Source: Lytechinus pictus (lineage: Eukaryota; Echinodermata; Echinoidea; Temnopleuroida; Toxopneustidae). From it: a DNA stretch of 64,000 bases. The stretch is from positions 6,277,501 through 6,341,500 of the forward strand of contig NC_087245.1 of assembly GCF_037042905.1 (NCBI RefSeq), read 5' to 3'. Positions 1 through 13,129 of this stretch are shown in pieces. The notes beneath the pieces were generated by a model. That model saw only the letters and a program-made list of their open reading frames with translations. It did not search any database and had not been told where the DNA came from. A program made the translations under genes and the position numbers. Every line of letters starts with the position of its first letter. Within the stretch, counting starts at the first letter, position 1.

Positions 1-345
1 TGAAACAAAGTTTTATTTCTCCCTGAACATGAGGTATTACCATTGTTTTAACATTTCATGGTTCAGTCAAGTTGGTCCTTATTGTCAAATCTGTAAAAAT
101 TGAAATATTGTATAATTCAAACAATAAAAACCCCAAAAAATAGTGAGGGACATTGTCGAATCTTTGATTTGAATGTCACTGAGTTGTGCATATAACGGTT
201 TTGTGAAAAATAAGCGAAACTTTAAATTGTCGTAACTTTCTTTTTTTTACATCAGATTTTGATGACATTTTCAGCTCTATGTTTGTTTGAATTTTCTCTA
301 TTGATTAAACTTAGCATTTTTTCTGGGGTGGACTTGACCTTAAGT
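1..345. repeat. Family A TTAA foldback MITE, right part (cut by window edge)
   Basis: The right arm matches the full copy at 8687-9302: a TGATGA-type core, then GGGGTGGACTTGACCT and a TTAA-like end. The left arm lies outside the window. Non-coding. Confidence 0.75.
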
Positions 346-857
346 GATAATTACTTTATATTCCTAAATAAGCATTGGAAAGTTACTGGAACATGCACAA
401 TTAAACAGTGGCATGCATAAACAGCATAATTTTTAATGCTTACTTGTGTACATGTAGATTTTAAGTGAAATGTCCAGTGGCCTTGACCAAAAAGAACCCC
501 TTTCACTACCAGTGGAAGTTTAAAGCAATTATAATGCCATCTAATGAATGCTGGTACATGTGCATATAGGTCCTACATGTTCTTACAATGAAACTGTTAC
601 ATGTATTAAATGCAGTGTTAATCATGCCTTCAATAATGAATCTTGTTCATTCTTTAACTATTTTGTCAAGAGATATGTGTTAGAACAAAATTGAAGAGGA
701 GATTCTTTACCATGCCTCTATTGAACTATACATGTATCTAAATCCCTCAATTTTGAAGGATGGTTTATTTTTTTGTTACTTACATGTACATGTAGGTATA
801 AAAGATGAAAGTATGAAACTGGTATCATTGAAAAGCTTGATTATTCCTCTTTGATTA
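346..857. other. AT-rich spacer, nothing recognised
   Basis: No convincing ORF, splice pair or repeat end. Several copies of the palindrome TACATGTA occur, as through the whole window. Confidence 0.5.
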
Positions 858-925
858 TAATAATAATAATAATACCAACAATGATAACAATAATAATAAT
901 AATAGCCATTTATATAGCGCCATCT
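858..925 (-). repeat. SINE 3' tail fragment (AAT repeat plus TTTATATAGCGC)
   Basis: An AAT-type microsatellite is followed by a TTTATATAGCGC-like segment. The SINE copy at 11471 starts with the same arrangement, so this is probably the tail end of a minus-strand copy. Confidence 0.45.
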
Positions 926-1175
926 ATCTAGAAATATTCTATTCTGAGGTGCGTTGTTATTATTATTTAATTAATTATTTACAATGAAGTGCCATCTGCT
1001 GTGATTATGACATTATGGAATGTGCAGTTTCCCTGAATAGGGAAAGTCAGAAGTGGAATGTTCCAAAATGCAATGTTTTCTAACCAGAGTCTCCATTTCT
1101 ATAGAATTTTGATCATGAAGGCAGGTGATGTTGAATGTTCTGCTTGTAGTGAAGGCTTTCATAAAATTATCAGTA

Positions 1176-1784
1176 TTAAAGGGATGCGCCAGGCAGAAAA
1201 TATTTCTATCTAAATAGATAGAGCAAAATTCACAGAGCAAAATGCTGTAAATTTTATCAAAATCTGAAAACAAATAACAAAGTTATTGAATTTTAAAGAT
1301 TTGCATTATTCCGGTGAAACAGTTCTAGGCATGTCATCATGAATATTCATTTGGTGGGCTGATGATATCATATCCCCACTTGTTCTTTTGTATTTTATTA
1401 TATGAAATTAGGTTTATTCCAAATTCTTCTACCAAGAACTAAAACAATTGGATTTATAACTGAAAGTGCATTAGTTCTTTATTGCTGCAACTTAATTCAT
1501 CATAACGGAGACACATCATTTACACATGTATGAAAAAATGAAACATTAATGATTTCAAGTAATAACATGAGAAAAAAGAAAGTGGGAATGTGACATCATC
1601 AGCTCGCCTAATGAATTTTCATGACAATATGCATATAACTGTTTTCACAAAATATTTATAAACTTTAAAATTCAATAACTTTGCTATTTGTTATCTGATT
1701 TTGATGAAATTTTCAGCATTTTGCTCTGTGAATTTTACTCTAATTATTTAGTTATAAATATTTTCAGCCCGGACCATCTCTTTA
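1176..1784. mobile_element. Family B TTAA foldback MITE, complete
   Basis: The left end is TTAA then AGGGATGCGCCAGGC and the right end is GCCCGGACCATCTCT then TTAA, so the TTAA target is duplicated. The arms are inverted repeats of well over 100 bp, each containing an ATTTCATCAAAATC-type core. No ORF. TTAA targets are typical of Kolobok and piggyBac; the AGGG termini favour a Kolobok-like non-autonomous element (inference). Confidence 0.75.
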
Positions 1785-2589
1785 ATGAGACTAACATCTC
1801 ATCTTTTTTTTTAAATTCAACATCCTAAAAACTGTTTGAAATGACAAGGTTCAAAATTATTCCAAACACATTCAATCCATTGCGCCAATGAGAATTCACA
1901 ATGTGGGATTTTCAGGCATCAATGCATCAACATCGTTCAAACTTGGTCCACCCTCGAAACAATGGGAAATTCGCTATTGGAAAGAACAAATTTTGCAACA
2001 TTTCACTTTTGACATTGCTGCACATTTATCATGTCTGTGCATTCAATGATAATATTTATAGCATTACAATTGACACATGACTGTAAGGAGGAATATTCAT
2101 GCTTTCAAATGATACCACTTTTACAACATGATGATGGCACACTAAGAATATCATCAATGCTCAAACTTGAGTTGCAGAACTGTTTTTGAGGGGTTTATAT
2201 AGTACCTGTGCTTTTGCTACAGTGAAATAATCATGCACGGTGGATCAATTTCATTTTATAGTAGAAATGGTTAATATTTTAAATGTATGGTCTCTATAGA
2301 TAGCAAGGTAATTTTGCTTTAAATCCCTAAATTTCTTTTAGTTGGTTTGTCATTTTGAGTTCTGGAAAAAAAATTGTATGTGTAAATATGACAAATTAAT
2401 TATTTTTTATTTGTGTTTCATCATAATATTATGAACAGTATTTGCTAATTAATTTTTTGCCATGAATCTACCAATGACGAATGCTGAAAGTGAAAAGTGA
2501 AATTGACAAATCGATAGAAAGATTATCAGCTATTTAATGATACTATGGAATTTTCAAGCATTTTCGAAATTATAATTATGTCCATATCA
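1785..2589. other. AT-rich spacer, nothing recognised
   Basis: No ORF above background, no splice-flanked open segment and no element ends seen. Confidence 0.5.
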
Positions 2590-2842
2590 AGCACTGTTAC
2601 TATGTGCATACTCAACTGCGCTTTAATACGTGGTATCATATTATTACCCCGGCCGTAGCAGAGCCGCCATATCGGCACTGACGTGTCAAGGAATAAATCC
2701 TACCGGGTACCCATTCACCTCACCTGGGTCGAGTGCAGCAGTGTGGATAAATTTCTTGCTGAAGGAAACCACCATGGCAAGGATTCGAATCCACGACCCT
2801 GTTTTAAAGGTGAGTCACAGCCACTAGACCACGACGCGCCCA
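2590..2842 (-). repeat. tRNA-derived SINE, minus strand
   Basis: On the minus strand the head reads TGGTCTAGTGG (A-box-like) followed by GGATTCGAATCC (B-box-like), the split RNA polymerase III promoter of tRNAs. The body contains ACCCGGTAGGATTTATTCC and is shared with the copies at 11471 and 36343. The short ORF at 2630-2827 is a shadow of this SINE. The tail is degraded. Confidence 0.8.
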
Positions 2843-3883
2843 CATTTACCAGCTGATTATTTGGTTCAGAAACAGTCTACTTGTAATTTGTGAGCCACGA
2901 AACTGAGATTTTAATAAGTGATCAATTAAGATTCGAAACAGTTCGGATATGTACACAATCAAGTCAAATTACTTGCATTATTACTTTTTTCTTTTATTAT
3001 TTACATTGCAATGAATCTATTAAAATTATATTTGTTGATGGATCCATGTTACACTTGTTTCGCCAAATTAACTGTTGCCAGGTTCAGTTGTTTAGTTTTA
3101 AGTCATATGTTTCTTTTTATGTTCTTATACTGACCTGGATGGAGGTAAAGGTGTATGGGAAGGAAGACCTGTGGGTCATGGTAATTTGCTAAACTTTTCC
3201 TAACCCAGGCAGCCCCTTCATCTCTATTCCAGGTCCGTTGTATTATGTCATGTATATCCCATTGTTTATGTAATTTGTATTGTATTTTTATAATTCATGT
3301 ATTTTGAAATGCCTAATCAATAATAATAATAAGAATAATCAGTTGGAATTCTATGACATCAATAATGATTTATAGTTGTTGTGATGACGTGCAGCTGCCT
3401 ATATTTAGACAGTTATTTTCTTGTTTTCCACAACATCACAGAATTAGAATTCTAATAAACTTGTATGTTTTCAATGGGAACCTCCGGGTAAACCATATTA
3501 ATTTTCAAATCACCCTTTTTTGGGGTACCGTACGGTTCATATGTCAGCAAAAACTATTACCTGAATGCTTAACATTTATGCTGCATCAAATAAGTGGCAA
3601 AAAAAGGCCCTACAATCTGCTGGTTATCGATAAAAATGCACCTATACACATGTAGTTGTTTTGGCTTCTGATACTTCCTATTTGTGTTAACAGCCATACT
3701 GTGAACAATACATGTACCCCAATAAAACGACCTTTTTAATAGCAGAAACAGCTAATTCACCCTTCAACCTAATTACTCAGCACCATTTATGAAAGTTACT
3801 GGTATCTCTTTAAACAACGAATATAAAGTACAAGACTACAAGTACACATAATCAATGCCTAAAGTGTGTAAATTAAAAAAAAA
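2843..3883. other. Spacer with a short AAT microsatellite, nothing else recognised
   Basis: ORFs of about 100 codons (2890 and 3353) have no protein-like composition, splice context or known motif. A short AATAAT run lies near 3321. Confidence 0.45.
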
Positions 3884-4440
3884 ATGTTTCTTCAGAACTC
3901 ACAAAATGACGAATATATTACACTTCAAAGGGATCTTGTTCATCAGCCTTTTGCGAGAACAAATATCACTCTGACCTCCTTTCACATATCCTGCATTAAG
4001 GAATGGAACAGTTTGCCAACTGATATAAAAAATAAAAAAAACAATACACCCTGTACAACCTTTTCCATATTCAAAAGGTTATCCAAAACTTACTTTCTTG
4101 AAAGGTTATGATTATTTTCCTTCAATATGTATTTTTCTTTGTGGGTGTGTGTGTTTGTAAATAGTTTCCAACTTTCCATTCTAGTTTAGCATCTTGACCT
4201 GATATAAACTTATTTTTTTCTTTGGTATTCTGTAGGTTAGTATCTATATTTTGTGTTATTAATCATATAAAATATACCAGGCCCCCTCTCACAAGCCTTG
4301 CTTTTAAAGGGGTCCTAAAACCAATTCGTCTATGCTATAACCTAATTGATGTGCTTATGTACTCATATGCATTGTATACATTTTTTTTATTTTAATGAGA
4401 TGTTATTTTGGTTTTAAATAAATAAGCTCGAACTAATACT
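3884..4440 (+). pseudogene. Non-LTR retrotransposon 3' remnant (end of RT ORF plus 3' UTR)
   Basis: The frame at 3884-4111 contains SCIKEWNSLPTDIKN followed by FSIFKRLSKTYFL. This resembles the C-terminal tail of CR1/Jockey/RTE-type reverse transcriptase ORFs, where a 'WNSLPxxI' block precedes a 'SFKRxLKxYL' block. Only about 60 residues remain. About 300 bp of AT-rich DNA follows, ending near AAATAAATAAG, consistent with a LINE 3' UTR. The catalytic RT domain is absent, so it is a dead 5'-truncated copy. Confidence 0.6.
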
Positions 4441-7400
4441 GCTCATTGAGATTTACATGTACACTTTTTTAAGCATTTCACAGAAAGAAATTGCTTCAAC
4501 AAATGGCCAGTACATCCAAACTTGATAGAGTTACATAAAAAACTTTCTATAGACCAAATTACAATATAATTATAATTTTAAATGTCAGCAATAATTTATC
4601 ATGGAAATTTATTTTAATGTTTAATAATCATTTATGTAACAGTCATTAATTATAATAACTAAGATCAATGTGAATTCAATGTCTTTTTCCAAAGAAATTT
4701 CAATGTTTATACTTAAGGTGACTTCACCTCACAAAGGCATTTTTTTTTTCTAAAGAATCTCATTACACTTCGGAACTCTTCAAGTTTTATAGTAATTAGT
4801 ACATTAGCACTTCCCTGAGTATCTTTGGGTGGTGACACACATAATGTACCTGTACACCGAAATTGGGCTGAAGCCAGCTTTAAACCTCCCTTATTTTGAA
4901 AGCTGGACTGATGCCGGCTTGGACAGTCTACCTTTTGATATGGTTTGAAGGCGGCCGCTGGCGGCGTCAGTTCTGCGATTGGAATGTGTATCACCCCCCC
5001 CCAGTGGACTATAAAGGCATACCAAAAATAGTTCTTTTTTTATAAAGCACACGAACAAAGTAAAATGTTGATATTAAAAGTCCGGGGACTTGTGTCACAT
5101 GAATAGGCAACATGACACTTATCAGGGGGATGATGATCTCGAGGCGTCTTCAGTCCACTTTCGGCATATGTGTATCACCGCCCAAAGGCCACTTCAAAGG
5201 CAGCCTCGGAAGTGGCTTCAAACTCAACACATGTGTGTATATCCAACTATTAAACAAATTGAATCATTTAATAGAAGACTTTATACAAAAGAAGATTTCA
5301 TGGTCCATGATCATTGTTTGTATCCATGTTCATCACCTGTCTGTCCAGTCCAGTATTCTTGAACATTCCAACAACAATTACCCCCCCCCAAAAAAAAAAA
5401 AAAAAAAAAAAAAAAAATAGAAATTGGACCCTCATCCTGATATAAGAGTAAACATATTATAGTTGCTAACTTCAGAATAAAATGTTGAAAACATGAATAT
5501 ATAAAGGTTAAAAAAGTAAGAGTCGAGTCAGAATATACAAGCTTGCTATTAAGTGGTTTGTAATCCATTCTAAGCACCATTTTAGTATCACAGCAAAGTA
5601 TCCATATCAAAGCTAAATTATAGCACTTTCAATACATTGGGAAGTAAGCTACATGTACATGTACATGTATTTACATTTGAAAAAATAAAAAGGAGCATTT
5701 CACAACTGAATACAGTAAAATATCCCCTTTCCAATAAACAAGAGCATATCTTTGCATTTATATACATGTACAGTAATGCAATAGATTACTATCACAAGTG
5801 TACATAAGGGCTCCAAATTTTTGCCCTTTCTCTTTTATATGGATGTCTGACTTTGCTCCAATATTACATTGTGTGTCTGCTAGTAAAAACACCTCTATAG
5901 CTCCCCAACGGACATGGCTTAAAACAAAGTGTAATGAACTAAACAAATTTCACTGTTGAATAATTCAATAACATTCACAGGTACTCCAGAGCAAGATGTC
6001 ATTATTTTTTATATCAAGTGCTTGCTCACATAGCAGGCAGCAGCATACATCATTGAGCAGATAGCATGATAGATAAATCAGATGATGAATAAAAAACAAA
6101 GTTACAAGATGAAGACAGAGACAGCTGGTCTTTGTGTATATCTCAAGCCAAACTTCAAGTATGAATGATATTAAATAGTAATTTAGACTTCAACACCAGT
6201 ATGCAGAGGATCAGAGTGAAATGCACTCCATCTGTATGTAAAACTTCACCTTTATTGACATTTGAGTATTCATTGCTTTGTCAACAAATTTTACACTCAT
6301 ATGTGTAATGAAAAAAATGTCTGTTACGGGCTAGAAGCACATATATTTCTCTAAAAATAAATCATAGTCATGTAATTACCAGACAGATTTAAGAGTGAAT
6401 TAATGTGTACCAAAGTACAAATTAGTCTTCTTTGATAAACTTTTGATACCATGTTATCATCTGTTGAGGTTGAAACCTAGACCAATGAGAAATGATTCAA
6501 TCACATCCTTCATCTCCATATGATATTAGAATCAAAAATTATATTTTTAATGGTTTAATCAATATTCAATAGTAAAAACAACAGAAGTTCCACTGAAGAA
6601 AATGCTTGCCTGCAGATTTCTGCAAAGTAAGTTAGCAAAAGGGATAAAACACACATTTAGTTTACACACTGCAAAATTTCTATGGACACAATTATTAAAT
6701 GACTTTGAAGATTGCTCCAAGTAACCAAGGAAGTTCCAAACGGTTTCAAAATTCAAATCAGTCGAAATATTCTCTTTGGATGCTCTCCATCTCATTTCCA
6801 AGTATATCACTCAATTTTTTAAAGATAACGAGTAAACAGCTTTTCCATGTTGAATTCGTGGAAGTGACAAACAAGAAAATCCAAAATGAGAAGACTTGCC
6901 AAGCAATACCCTAAGATGCGCACGCATACAGGTATATGATCAAGACAGGTTGCATAGTAAAGTTTCACCAGTAAGAATCCAGCAGTCTAAGATTACAATC
7001 TGACACCAACTCCATGGATAGCAACATCGATATAATGTAATTAGATAATAGCTGATGAGGAAACTAGGTGAGGAAGGCCAATTAAGATGAGAGACCAACA
7101 AACAAGAGCTCTTCAAATCTTATTTATCACCATGGTCGATGTCGCCATACTTGGGCAAGGATGTCTTTAATAAAGGGAATCAGGTCTTCAAGGTATAGAG
7201 CAGAAGTATAATGTTAAAATCCCTCCACATTAGTTCTCAAACTGAAAATACCATCAAGTCTGCCCTTGATCAAAGACAGAATCTTTCTGCCTATTAGACA
7301 TGGAATCAGCAAAGTTTTGCCACCCGCAGCTTTAATTTGAAGCAATACTGAACAACTGAGAAAAAACAATAAATAGAACAGTGAATAATCCAGCAAGCAT

Positions 7401-8112
7401 TATGTTACAAAAAATACTAACACTTCACTATTTCCTCTCTCTCTCTCTCTCTCCCTCTCATGAGACCTACTGAACAACGTCTTCTTTTCCCCCTAAGTAG
7501 CCATGTTCATACCTCCTATCACTATTCATCTTAAACTTACTGTCAGGGGTAGATCTGAACTTCTCTACATGTGGTATTTTGTTTCTGCCGTTATAAAAAA
7601 AAGATCCCACAGTTAAAATTTAATTAGTAAGAATAAACATTTATAAATTTTTACAGGTTATAAAATATTAAATCGCAATCATGGAATGGCAGACCTGTGT
7701 GTTGTGCAGTGAAGCACATAGAAATGAACTCCATGCTCTATTATTAAAGGAGGGACTCCTGGTTTAATATTGTTCTACCATTCATGTTTGTTTTGGTTTA
7801 CAACAGATTATCAAAGTGCATGAGTATAAAGTTTATGCTTCAAGTTTCATTCTAATTTTATGAACTTTTGAAAGGGTAACAAACATTGGCATCTGCAACA
7901 CAGAGAATTCTGTTCATATTTTAATATTTCCCAAATGGATATCACCAAAAAAAGATAATTTCAAAATACGAACATGGCTAAACATGGGTTTTGCTTCATT
8001 AAAGTATTATTTTGTTATTACCAACAGCAAAAGAGAAATTGGAACAGGGCATGCGTGAAAACAACCTATGGGAGAATAATGTAGATTCACACAGAAAAGA
8101 AGAAAAATGCCA
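4441..8112. other. Low-copy AT-rich region downstream of the minus-strand gene
   Basis: No supported exon. If the terminal exon at 8113-8156 is real, its 3' UTR lies in the upper part of this stretch; TTTATT at 6249 would read as a minus-strand AATAAA. Simple sequence includes a C-run with a long A-run near 5382-5417 and a CT-dinucleotide run near 7434-7458. The ORFs here lack protein-like composition. Confidence 0.4.
5382..5417. repeat. Poly-C/poly-A homopolymer tract
   Basis: About nine C are followed by about 27 A. It could be the A-tail of an unrecognised retrotransposed copy or simple slippage. The lysine-rich ORF end over it is an artefact. Confidence 0.85.
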
Positions 8113-8156
8113 TCAGCATCTCCATGACTTCATTGCATAGCCGGCCTTGCTTCCCA
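8113..8156 (-). CDS. Candidate terminal exon of the minus-strand gene
   Basis: On the minus strand a pyrimidine-rich TTATTTTTCTACAG acceptor precedes an open segment. Entered with two bases completing a codon, it reads V-GSKAGYAMKSWRC then TGA. This phase matches a phase-1 donor (GTAAGG) at the end of the exon at 12872-13129. One other frame is also open (GKQGRLCNEVMEMLM and on to a stop), so the choice rests on phase alone. No family is recognised. The ~4.7 kb intron would contain family A and D MITEs and a SINE. Alternatively the exon at 12872 reads through its donor and stops soon after. Confidence 0.4.
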
Positions 8157-8686
8157 CTGTAGAAAAATAACATCTTTAGACCTATTGAAAGTAAGTATTA
8201 AAGAGCACCTTCAAATATCATGAAATACACTTGACTATTTGCAGCTTTCTCACACTAAAAATATTAGTTTTTGGTGGATAAACAGACATAAAAAAAACCA
8301 TAGGAATGAAATTCGAAATGAAGCGTCTTCAATTTTACCTACATGTACATGTTTTCTATAAAACCCCTAAAAAGAAAAAAAAAATAGCTGAAATGTAGCC
8401 TGGAATGAGCTCACATCTTATTTAGATAACAGTGAAACACAATGAGCATTCAGGAGGCATAAACATGTGAAATACGGTTCAAGCAGTGTTCATAAAGAAA
8501 AAACTTTTGAAATCAAATTCACTGTAGTAGAGATACTGAATACAGGTGCACCGATTAAAGGTACTAATAGTCGTTGCCATGTTTTAACATGAATCAAGCT
8601 TTAATAGTGTTTTTCACAGAAGTATTCCCACCTTGTCAAATGAACACTGATTTGTACAGTCTCTACCAAATACATGTAGTATGCAG

Positions 8687-9302
8687 TTAAAGGACAAGTC
8701 CACCCCAACAAAAAGTTGATTTGAATAAAAAAGAGAAAAATCCAACAAACATAACACTGAAAATTTCATCAAAATCGGATGTAAGATAAGAAAGTTATGA
8801 CATTTTAAAGCTTCGCTTAATTTCACAAAACAGTTATCTATATGCACATCCTGGTCGGTATGCAAATGAGGAGACTGATGACGTCATCCACTCACTATTT
8901 CTTTTGTATTGTATTACATGAAATATGAAATATTCTAATTTTCTCCTCATTGTCAAGTGAAACAACGATTAATTCCTCCCTGAACATGTGGAATTAGCAT
9001 TTTTTAATACGGTATGATTTAGTCAACTTGGTCCTTATTGTCAAATCTGTAAAAAATGAAATATTGTAGAATTCAAACCATAAAAAACAAAAGAAATAGT
9101 GAGTGATGGACATCATCGACTGGGTCATTTGCATGACACTGAGTTGTGCAGATCACTGTTTAGTTAAAAATAAGCAAAACTTTAAAATGCCATAACTTTC
9201 TTATTTTACATCCAATTTTGATGAAATTTTCAGCGTTATGCTAATTTGATTTTTCTCTATTTATTCAAATCAACATTTTTCTGAGGTGGACTTGACCTTT
9301 AA
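8687..9302. mobile_element. Family A TTAA foldback MITE, complete
   Basis: Flanked by TTAA on both sides (8687-8690 and 9299-9302). Ends are AGGACAAGTCCACCCC and GAGGTGGACTTGACCT. The arms are inverted repeats of ~130 bp with internal CATCAAAATCGGATGTAA and its complement. The middle has TGCAAATGAGGAGACTGATG. Non-coding; the ORF across its left arm is an artefact. Confidence 0.85.
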
Positions 9303-9605
9303 GCTCTGGGTTTAGATTGAATCAAGATTTTAATTTCACATCATTTCAATTTAAACAAAAATAATATTCAACAGGAATAAATTTCAATCTTGATAGATAT
9401 CATCTTGTGATCATTGAGCAAGGGGCATTGCAAATGTTTCATGATGTACAGGAAGTGTTTTTCATTGTTCAACTTAAGATCCATCAATGACAAGTACATG
9501 TAGACATTTCACACTTTTAATATAAAGGATTTATACCTCATCAATGAAGAAGGGAATAAAATCAGTCAGGTCAGTAAACCAGTAGATTTATGTGTATTAA
9601 ATTAT

Positions 9606-10183
9606 TATGCATAAAAAGAGAAAAATACAACACAGAACATTTCATCAAAATCAGATGTAAAATAACAAAATTATGGCATTTTGAAGTTTCACTTAATTTC
9701 ACAAGAAAAGTTGTATGTACATGTATGTCCCGGTGGGTATGCAAATGAGGGAACTGATGACATCACTCACTCACTTTTTTTTGTATTTTATTATGTGAAA
9801 TATTCTATTTATCTCCTCATTGTCCTGTGAAACAAAGTTTTATTGCTCCCTGAACATGTGGAATTACCATAATTTAACATTTTATGGTTCAGTCAAGTTG
9901 GTCCTTATTGTCAAATATGTAAAAATTCAAATATTGTATGATTCAAATTTCAAACGATAAAAAACATAAGAAATAGTGAGTGAGGGACATCATCGATTCT
10001 CTCATTTGCATGTGACTAAAAATTGTGCATATTATTTTGTAAAAAATAAGCAAAATTTAAAAATGTCATAACTTTCCTATTTCACATCCGATATGACAAA
10101 ATTTTCAGCATTATGCTTAAGTCTGATTTTTCTCTATTGATTCAAATCAACATTTTTCTGAGGTGGACTTGACCTTTAAGATC
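9606..10183. mobile_element. Family A TTAA foldback MITE, left end missing
   Basis: Starts inside the left arm at AAAAGAGAAAAATAC and ends with GAGGTGGACTTGACCT then TTAA. It lies 300 bp from the complete copy in the same orientation but differs at many sites, so it is probably a separate old insertion. Confidence 0.75.
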
Positions 10184-10630
10184 CATTTTGAGTTCTCTCA
10201 ATTCCTTTCCAAACATTTAATAGAAAATGTGCATTACACCACTGTATGTACATGTAGGCTCATCCGATTTAAACGCTATTAATACTGGACCATCAGTTGA
10301 AGGTTTTTCTCACAATTTGATGTCTCAAATGGCATACTCACTTTTTAAAACACCCTTATTTATAATTTACATGCAAAAATTGGTGAGTTCTTTAATACTT
10401 CCTGACTTGTTTTAATTTTCACTCTCTCTCTTTCTTAATAATACAACTGTACTCCCAGTCAGATTTGTATTTGCAATCCTTGCAGTAGTTGGTACATGTA
10501 GGTGGTGACTTTTAAATTTTGAGAAAACAGTTAAACAAAAGTAATTTTCTAATAATGAAGGGTCTATAGACAATACTAATTGTTTGAGACATTAACAACA
10601 TTTTGACATACATCATGATACATGTATATG

Positions 10631-11133
10631 TTTAAGGAGAAGTTCACCCTGACAAGTAGTTTATTGTATAAAAAGAAGAAAAAATAATAAAAATATTAAA
10701 GGATTGAGGAAAATCCATCAAAGATTAAGTTATTAGAAGTATTTTTTTTTTGATATGTGATGTCATATGCATGCAGCTTTCTACATGTATGTATCATAAA
10801 TTTAAAAAAAAATCAATGAAAATTGAAATGTCATTTTCTTAAAAAATGCAAATGTTTTTTATTGTACCTTCAGTATATCAACAGAAAAATCATTTCACAT
10901 CAGCTACTGCAAGAAAAAATTAATTCAGTCATTAAGGACCGTTAAAAAATAGAAATTAATGCATTTTATATTTATATCACATGGGGCACCTGATTTTTCA
11001 AGATGTCACAAATCAAAAACTTGAAATTCTAATAACTTTCTTAATGTTTGATGGATTTTCCTAAAACCTTAACCGATATTTTTTTTCTTGTATTTTGAGA
11101 ATGTTTTTGTCAATGTGAACTTCCCCTTTAAAA
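10631..11133. mobile_element. Family D TTAA foldback MITE
   Basis: Left end is TTTAAGGAGAAGTTCACCCTGAC; the right end complement is AAAGGGGAAGTTCACATTGAC, giving matching inverted ends at a TTAA target. It shares with family A and B arms a block around CATCAAAGATTAAGTTATTAGAA. A second copy at 21399-22574 is interrupted by another element. Confidence 0.7.
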
Positions 11134-11466
11134 AGGAGGATTTTTTTTATTAGACATGCCATGCAATAATCATATTGGAAAATGTGTCAAATGTTGCTTG
11201 CTTCTCCTATACTGATGTTCACAACAGAGGGTGCTCACATATGTTCAAACTCTGTAGATGATCAAGTACTAAACGTGTTTTTGCCAAATGATTGTGCATT
11301 CCAACACAAGAGGGCATTTACTAATTTAGAACAGATAACATATTGATGCATACATTGACAACAAGTTTATTTAATTTTAATATGAAGGTGGTGTTTCTTA
11401 ACCTTGACTTTTGCACCCCATTGCTGTAATGTCAAGGACAGCTAGTAGACCTGGCACTGAATACCT

Positions 11467-11757
11467 AAATTAATAATAATTTGTATAGCGCAGCTACTAT
11501 AATTGCATTACACTCCACTGCGCTTCATACTTGGTATCATATTATTACCCGGCTGGAGATGAGCCACCGTATAGGCACTAAAGCGTTCAAGGAATAAATC
11601 CTACCGGGTGCCCATTCACCTCACTTCGGTTGAGAGCAGCACAATGTGGGTAAATTTCTTGCTGAAGGAAAACATGCAATGGCTGGGAATCGAACCCACG
11701 TCCCTCTGATCGAAAGACCAGAGTCGTAACCACTACACCACAATGCCCCCAAAATTA
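11467..11757 (-). repeat. tRNA-derived SINE, complete, with possible target duplication
   Basis: The minus-strand head reads GGGGCATTGTGGTGTAGTGG (A box TGGTGTAGTGG), then GGGTTCGATTCC (B box), like a tRNA gene top half and T arm. The body of about 200 bp ends in an ATT repeat tail. AAATTA at 11467-11472 and 11752-11757 may be the target-site duplication. It is too degenerate around the anticodon region to be a working tRNA gene. It lies within the candidate intron of the minus-strand gene. Confidence 0.85.
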
Positions 11758-12379
11758 CCATTTACATAGTTTGGAAAAGGTGATTAATTTGAATAATTTG
11801 TGTTACTTTGCAGAAAACTTGTGATTCTTATTGCAGGGACTGCAGATAACATGACCGATACAGCTACGCCCACAAAGACTTACTAGTTTATAGAGCATTG
11901 AAAAATTAATATCACTGCAGAACAATTTTTCTATAAAATAATACTGAATATCATTTTCAAGTGTTTGTGTTCTGAATAAAATTATTCCAAAACAATTTAT
12001 AATTATGTTCCGAGTGTAATGTATGTACTTTGAACAGTGGAAAAGTGATATCTTATTTCAGAAGCTCAATTGGGATTAGAATAATATGTAAAGGCATACA
12101 GATGGCAAAGAAGAAGGGTTACAAGTGTTTTTTATTCGGTAAGATGGTTTTTAGGAAAACCTGGCATGCCACTTTTTCTTTATTGAAAAAAATATCATAT
12201 TTTGGTCAATTGGTCATAGATAAACCAAACTTTTCAACTCCCTACATGTACCACTTCATATTCAAACATCCCCTTCCCTCCAAATCTTCAAAAGACGCCT
12301 TTAGGCAACACCAGATCCATTGAACAAATTAAACCATAATGACCACTGTCTTATCATGTTCTTTTTTTTTCATTGCTTG

Positions 12380-12640
12380 TTATGATTTTTTCTCATCATG
12401 CTTTGTCTTTGTGTTTACATATTATTTTCCTTGTTATATACTCATTTAATTTATGATTTTTTTTTTCTATGAAGAGCGTTGTCTTTATTTTTTTTCATTC
12501 ACTGTTTTTATTTCTGTATTTGTTATGTTTATCATGTATGTACATTTTGACAGGGCTCCCTTGTAAAGCAGGCCATTTGGCTTGAATGGGACAACCCTGT
12601 CTTTTAAAGAAACGTGAATAGATAGATAAATAAATATATC
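12380..12640 (+). repeat. Probable LINE 3' end fragment
   Basis: Contains CAGGGCTCCCTTGTAAAGCAGG, a matching GGGACAACCCTGTC, and a GATAGATAAATAAAT tail. This layout resembles 3' UTRs of CR1-like LINEs, which end in short tandem repeats. No coding part remains. Confidence 0.4.
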
Positions 12641-12871
12641 TTTGTCTTCCTGTTTGGTGTTAATGCATCCACTATTATTGGCTTTGCATGAAAAATATAT
12701 TTCAACAGCGAATGTAATTGCCATGACTGAAAAGATGGGTGATATTAAGATGAAATTATTTATTGTGTAACCACAACCCACTTCACAGCTCGCAGTGAGA
12801 TAATAATAAAAATAACTGAAATGAAAGGAAAGAATTGCATTAAATCAATCTCTTCAAGAGTTCCTCCTTAC

Positions 12872-13129
12872 CCTTTGGTTTAAGTGGAAGTTTAACTGCA
12901 TGCAGAGTCCTGTTATTCTCATTCCAGCCATATTTCATTGACATTGCTTTTTGATTCTGTTCTGCAGGAGATGTTGGTTGTGTGGAGTGTTGTCGTTGCT
13001 GTGTCAAGGGGTGTGAGGACTGTTTTTCTGGTAGTGGCAACAATGTCTTGTCAGCATCGTCCCCTGATTCAAACCATGCAAAGCTTCCAGAAAGACTGGA
13101 GAGGCTGGACAGCATGGACAAATTGGAAC
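12872..13129 (-). CDS. Internal exon of an unrecognised Ser-rich protein
   Basis: The minus-strand acceptor TTTTTTCCTTTGCCTAG is strong. The exon opens with two bases (GT) that complete a serine codon with the single A left by the exon at 15603-16175, a clean phase-1 join. The 85 full codons include SMLSSLSSLSGSFAWFESG, an acidic DDAD, a Gln/Ser/Pro-rich stretch, and end in LHAVKLPLKPK. The donor is AAAGG|GTAAGG, phase 1, pointing to the exon at 8113-8156. If the donor is not used the frame adds GKEELLKRLI and stops, making this the last exon. No catalytic or binding motif is seen and the composition suggests disorder. Confidence 0.65.

Noticed and set aside
2630..2827. ORF with protein-like composition
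   Set aside because: It is the body of a minus-strand tRNA-derived SINE.
11680..11750. tRNA gene on the minus strand
   Set aside because: A and B boxes are present, but it is joined to a SINE body shared by other copies and the anticodon arm region is not a clean tRNA fold.
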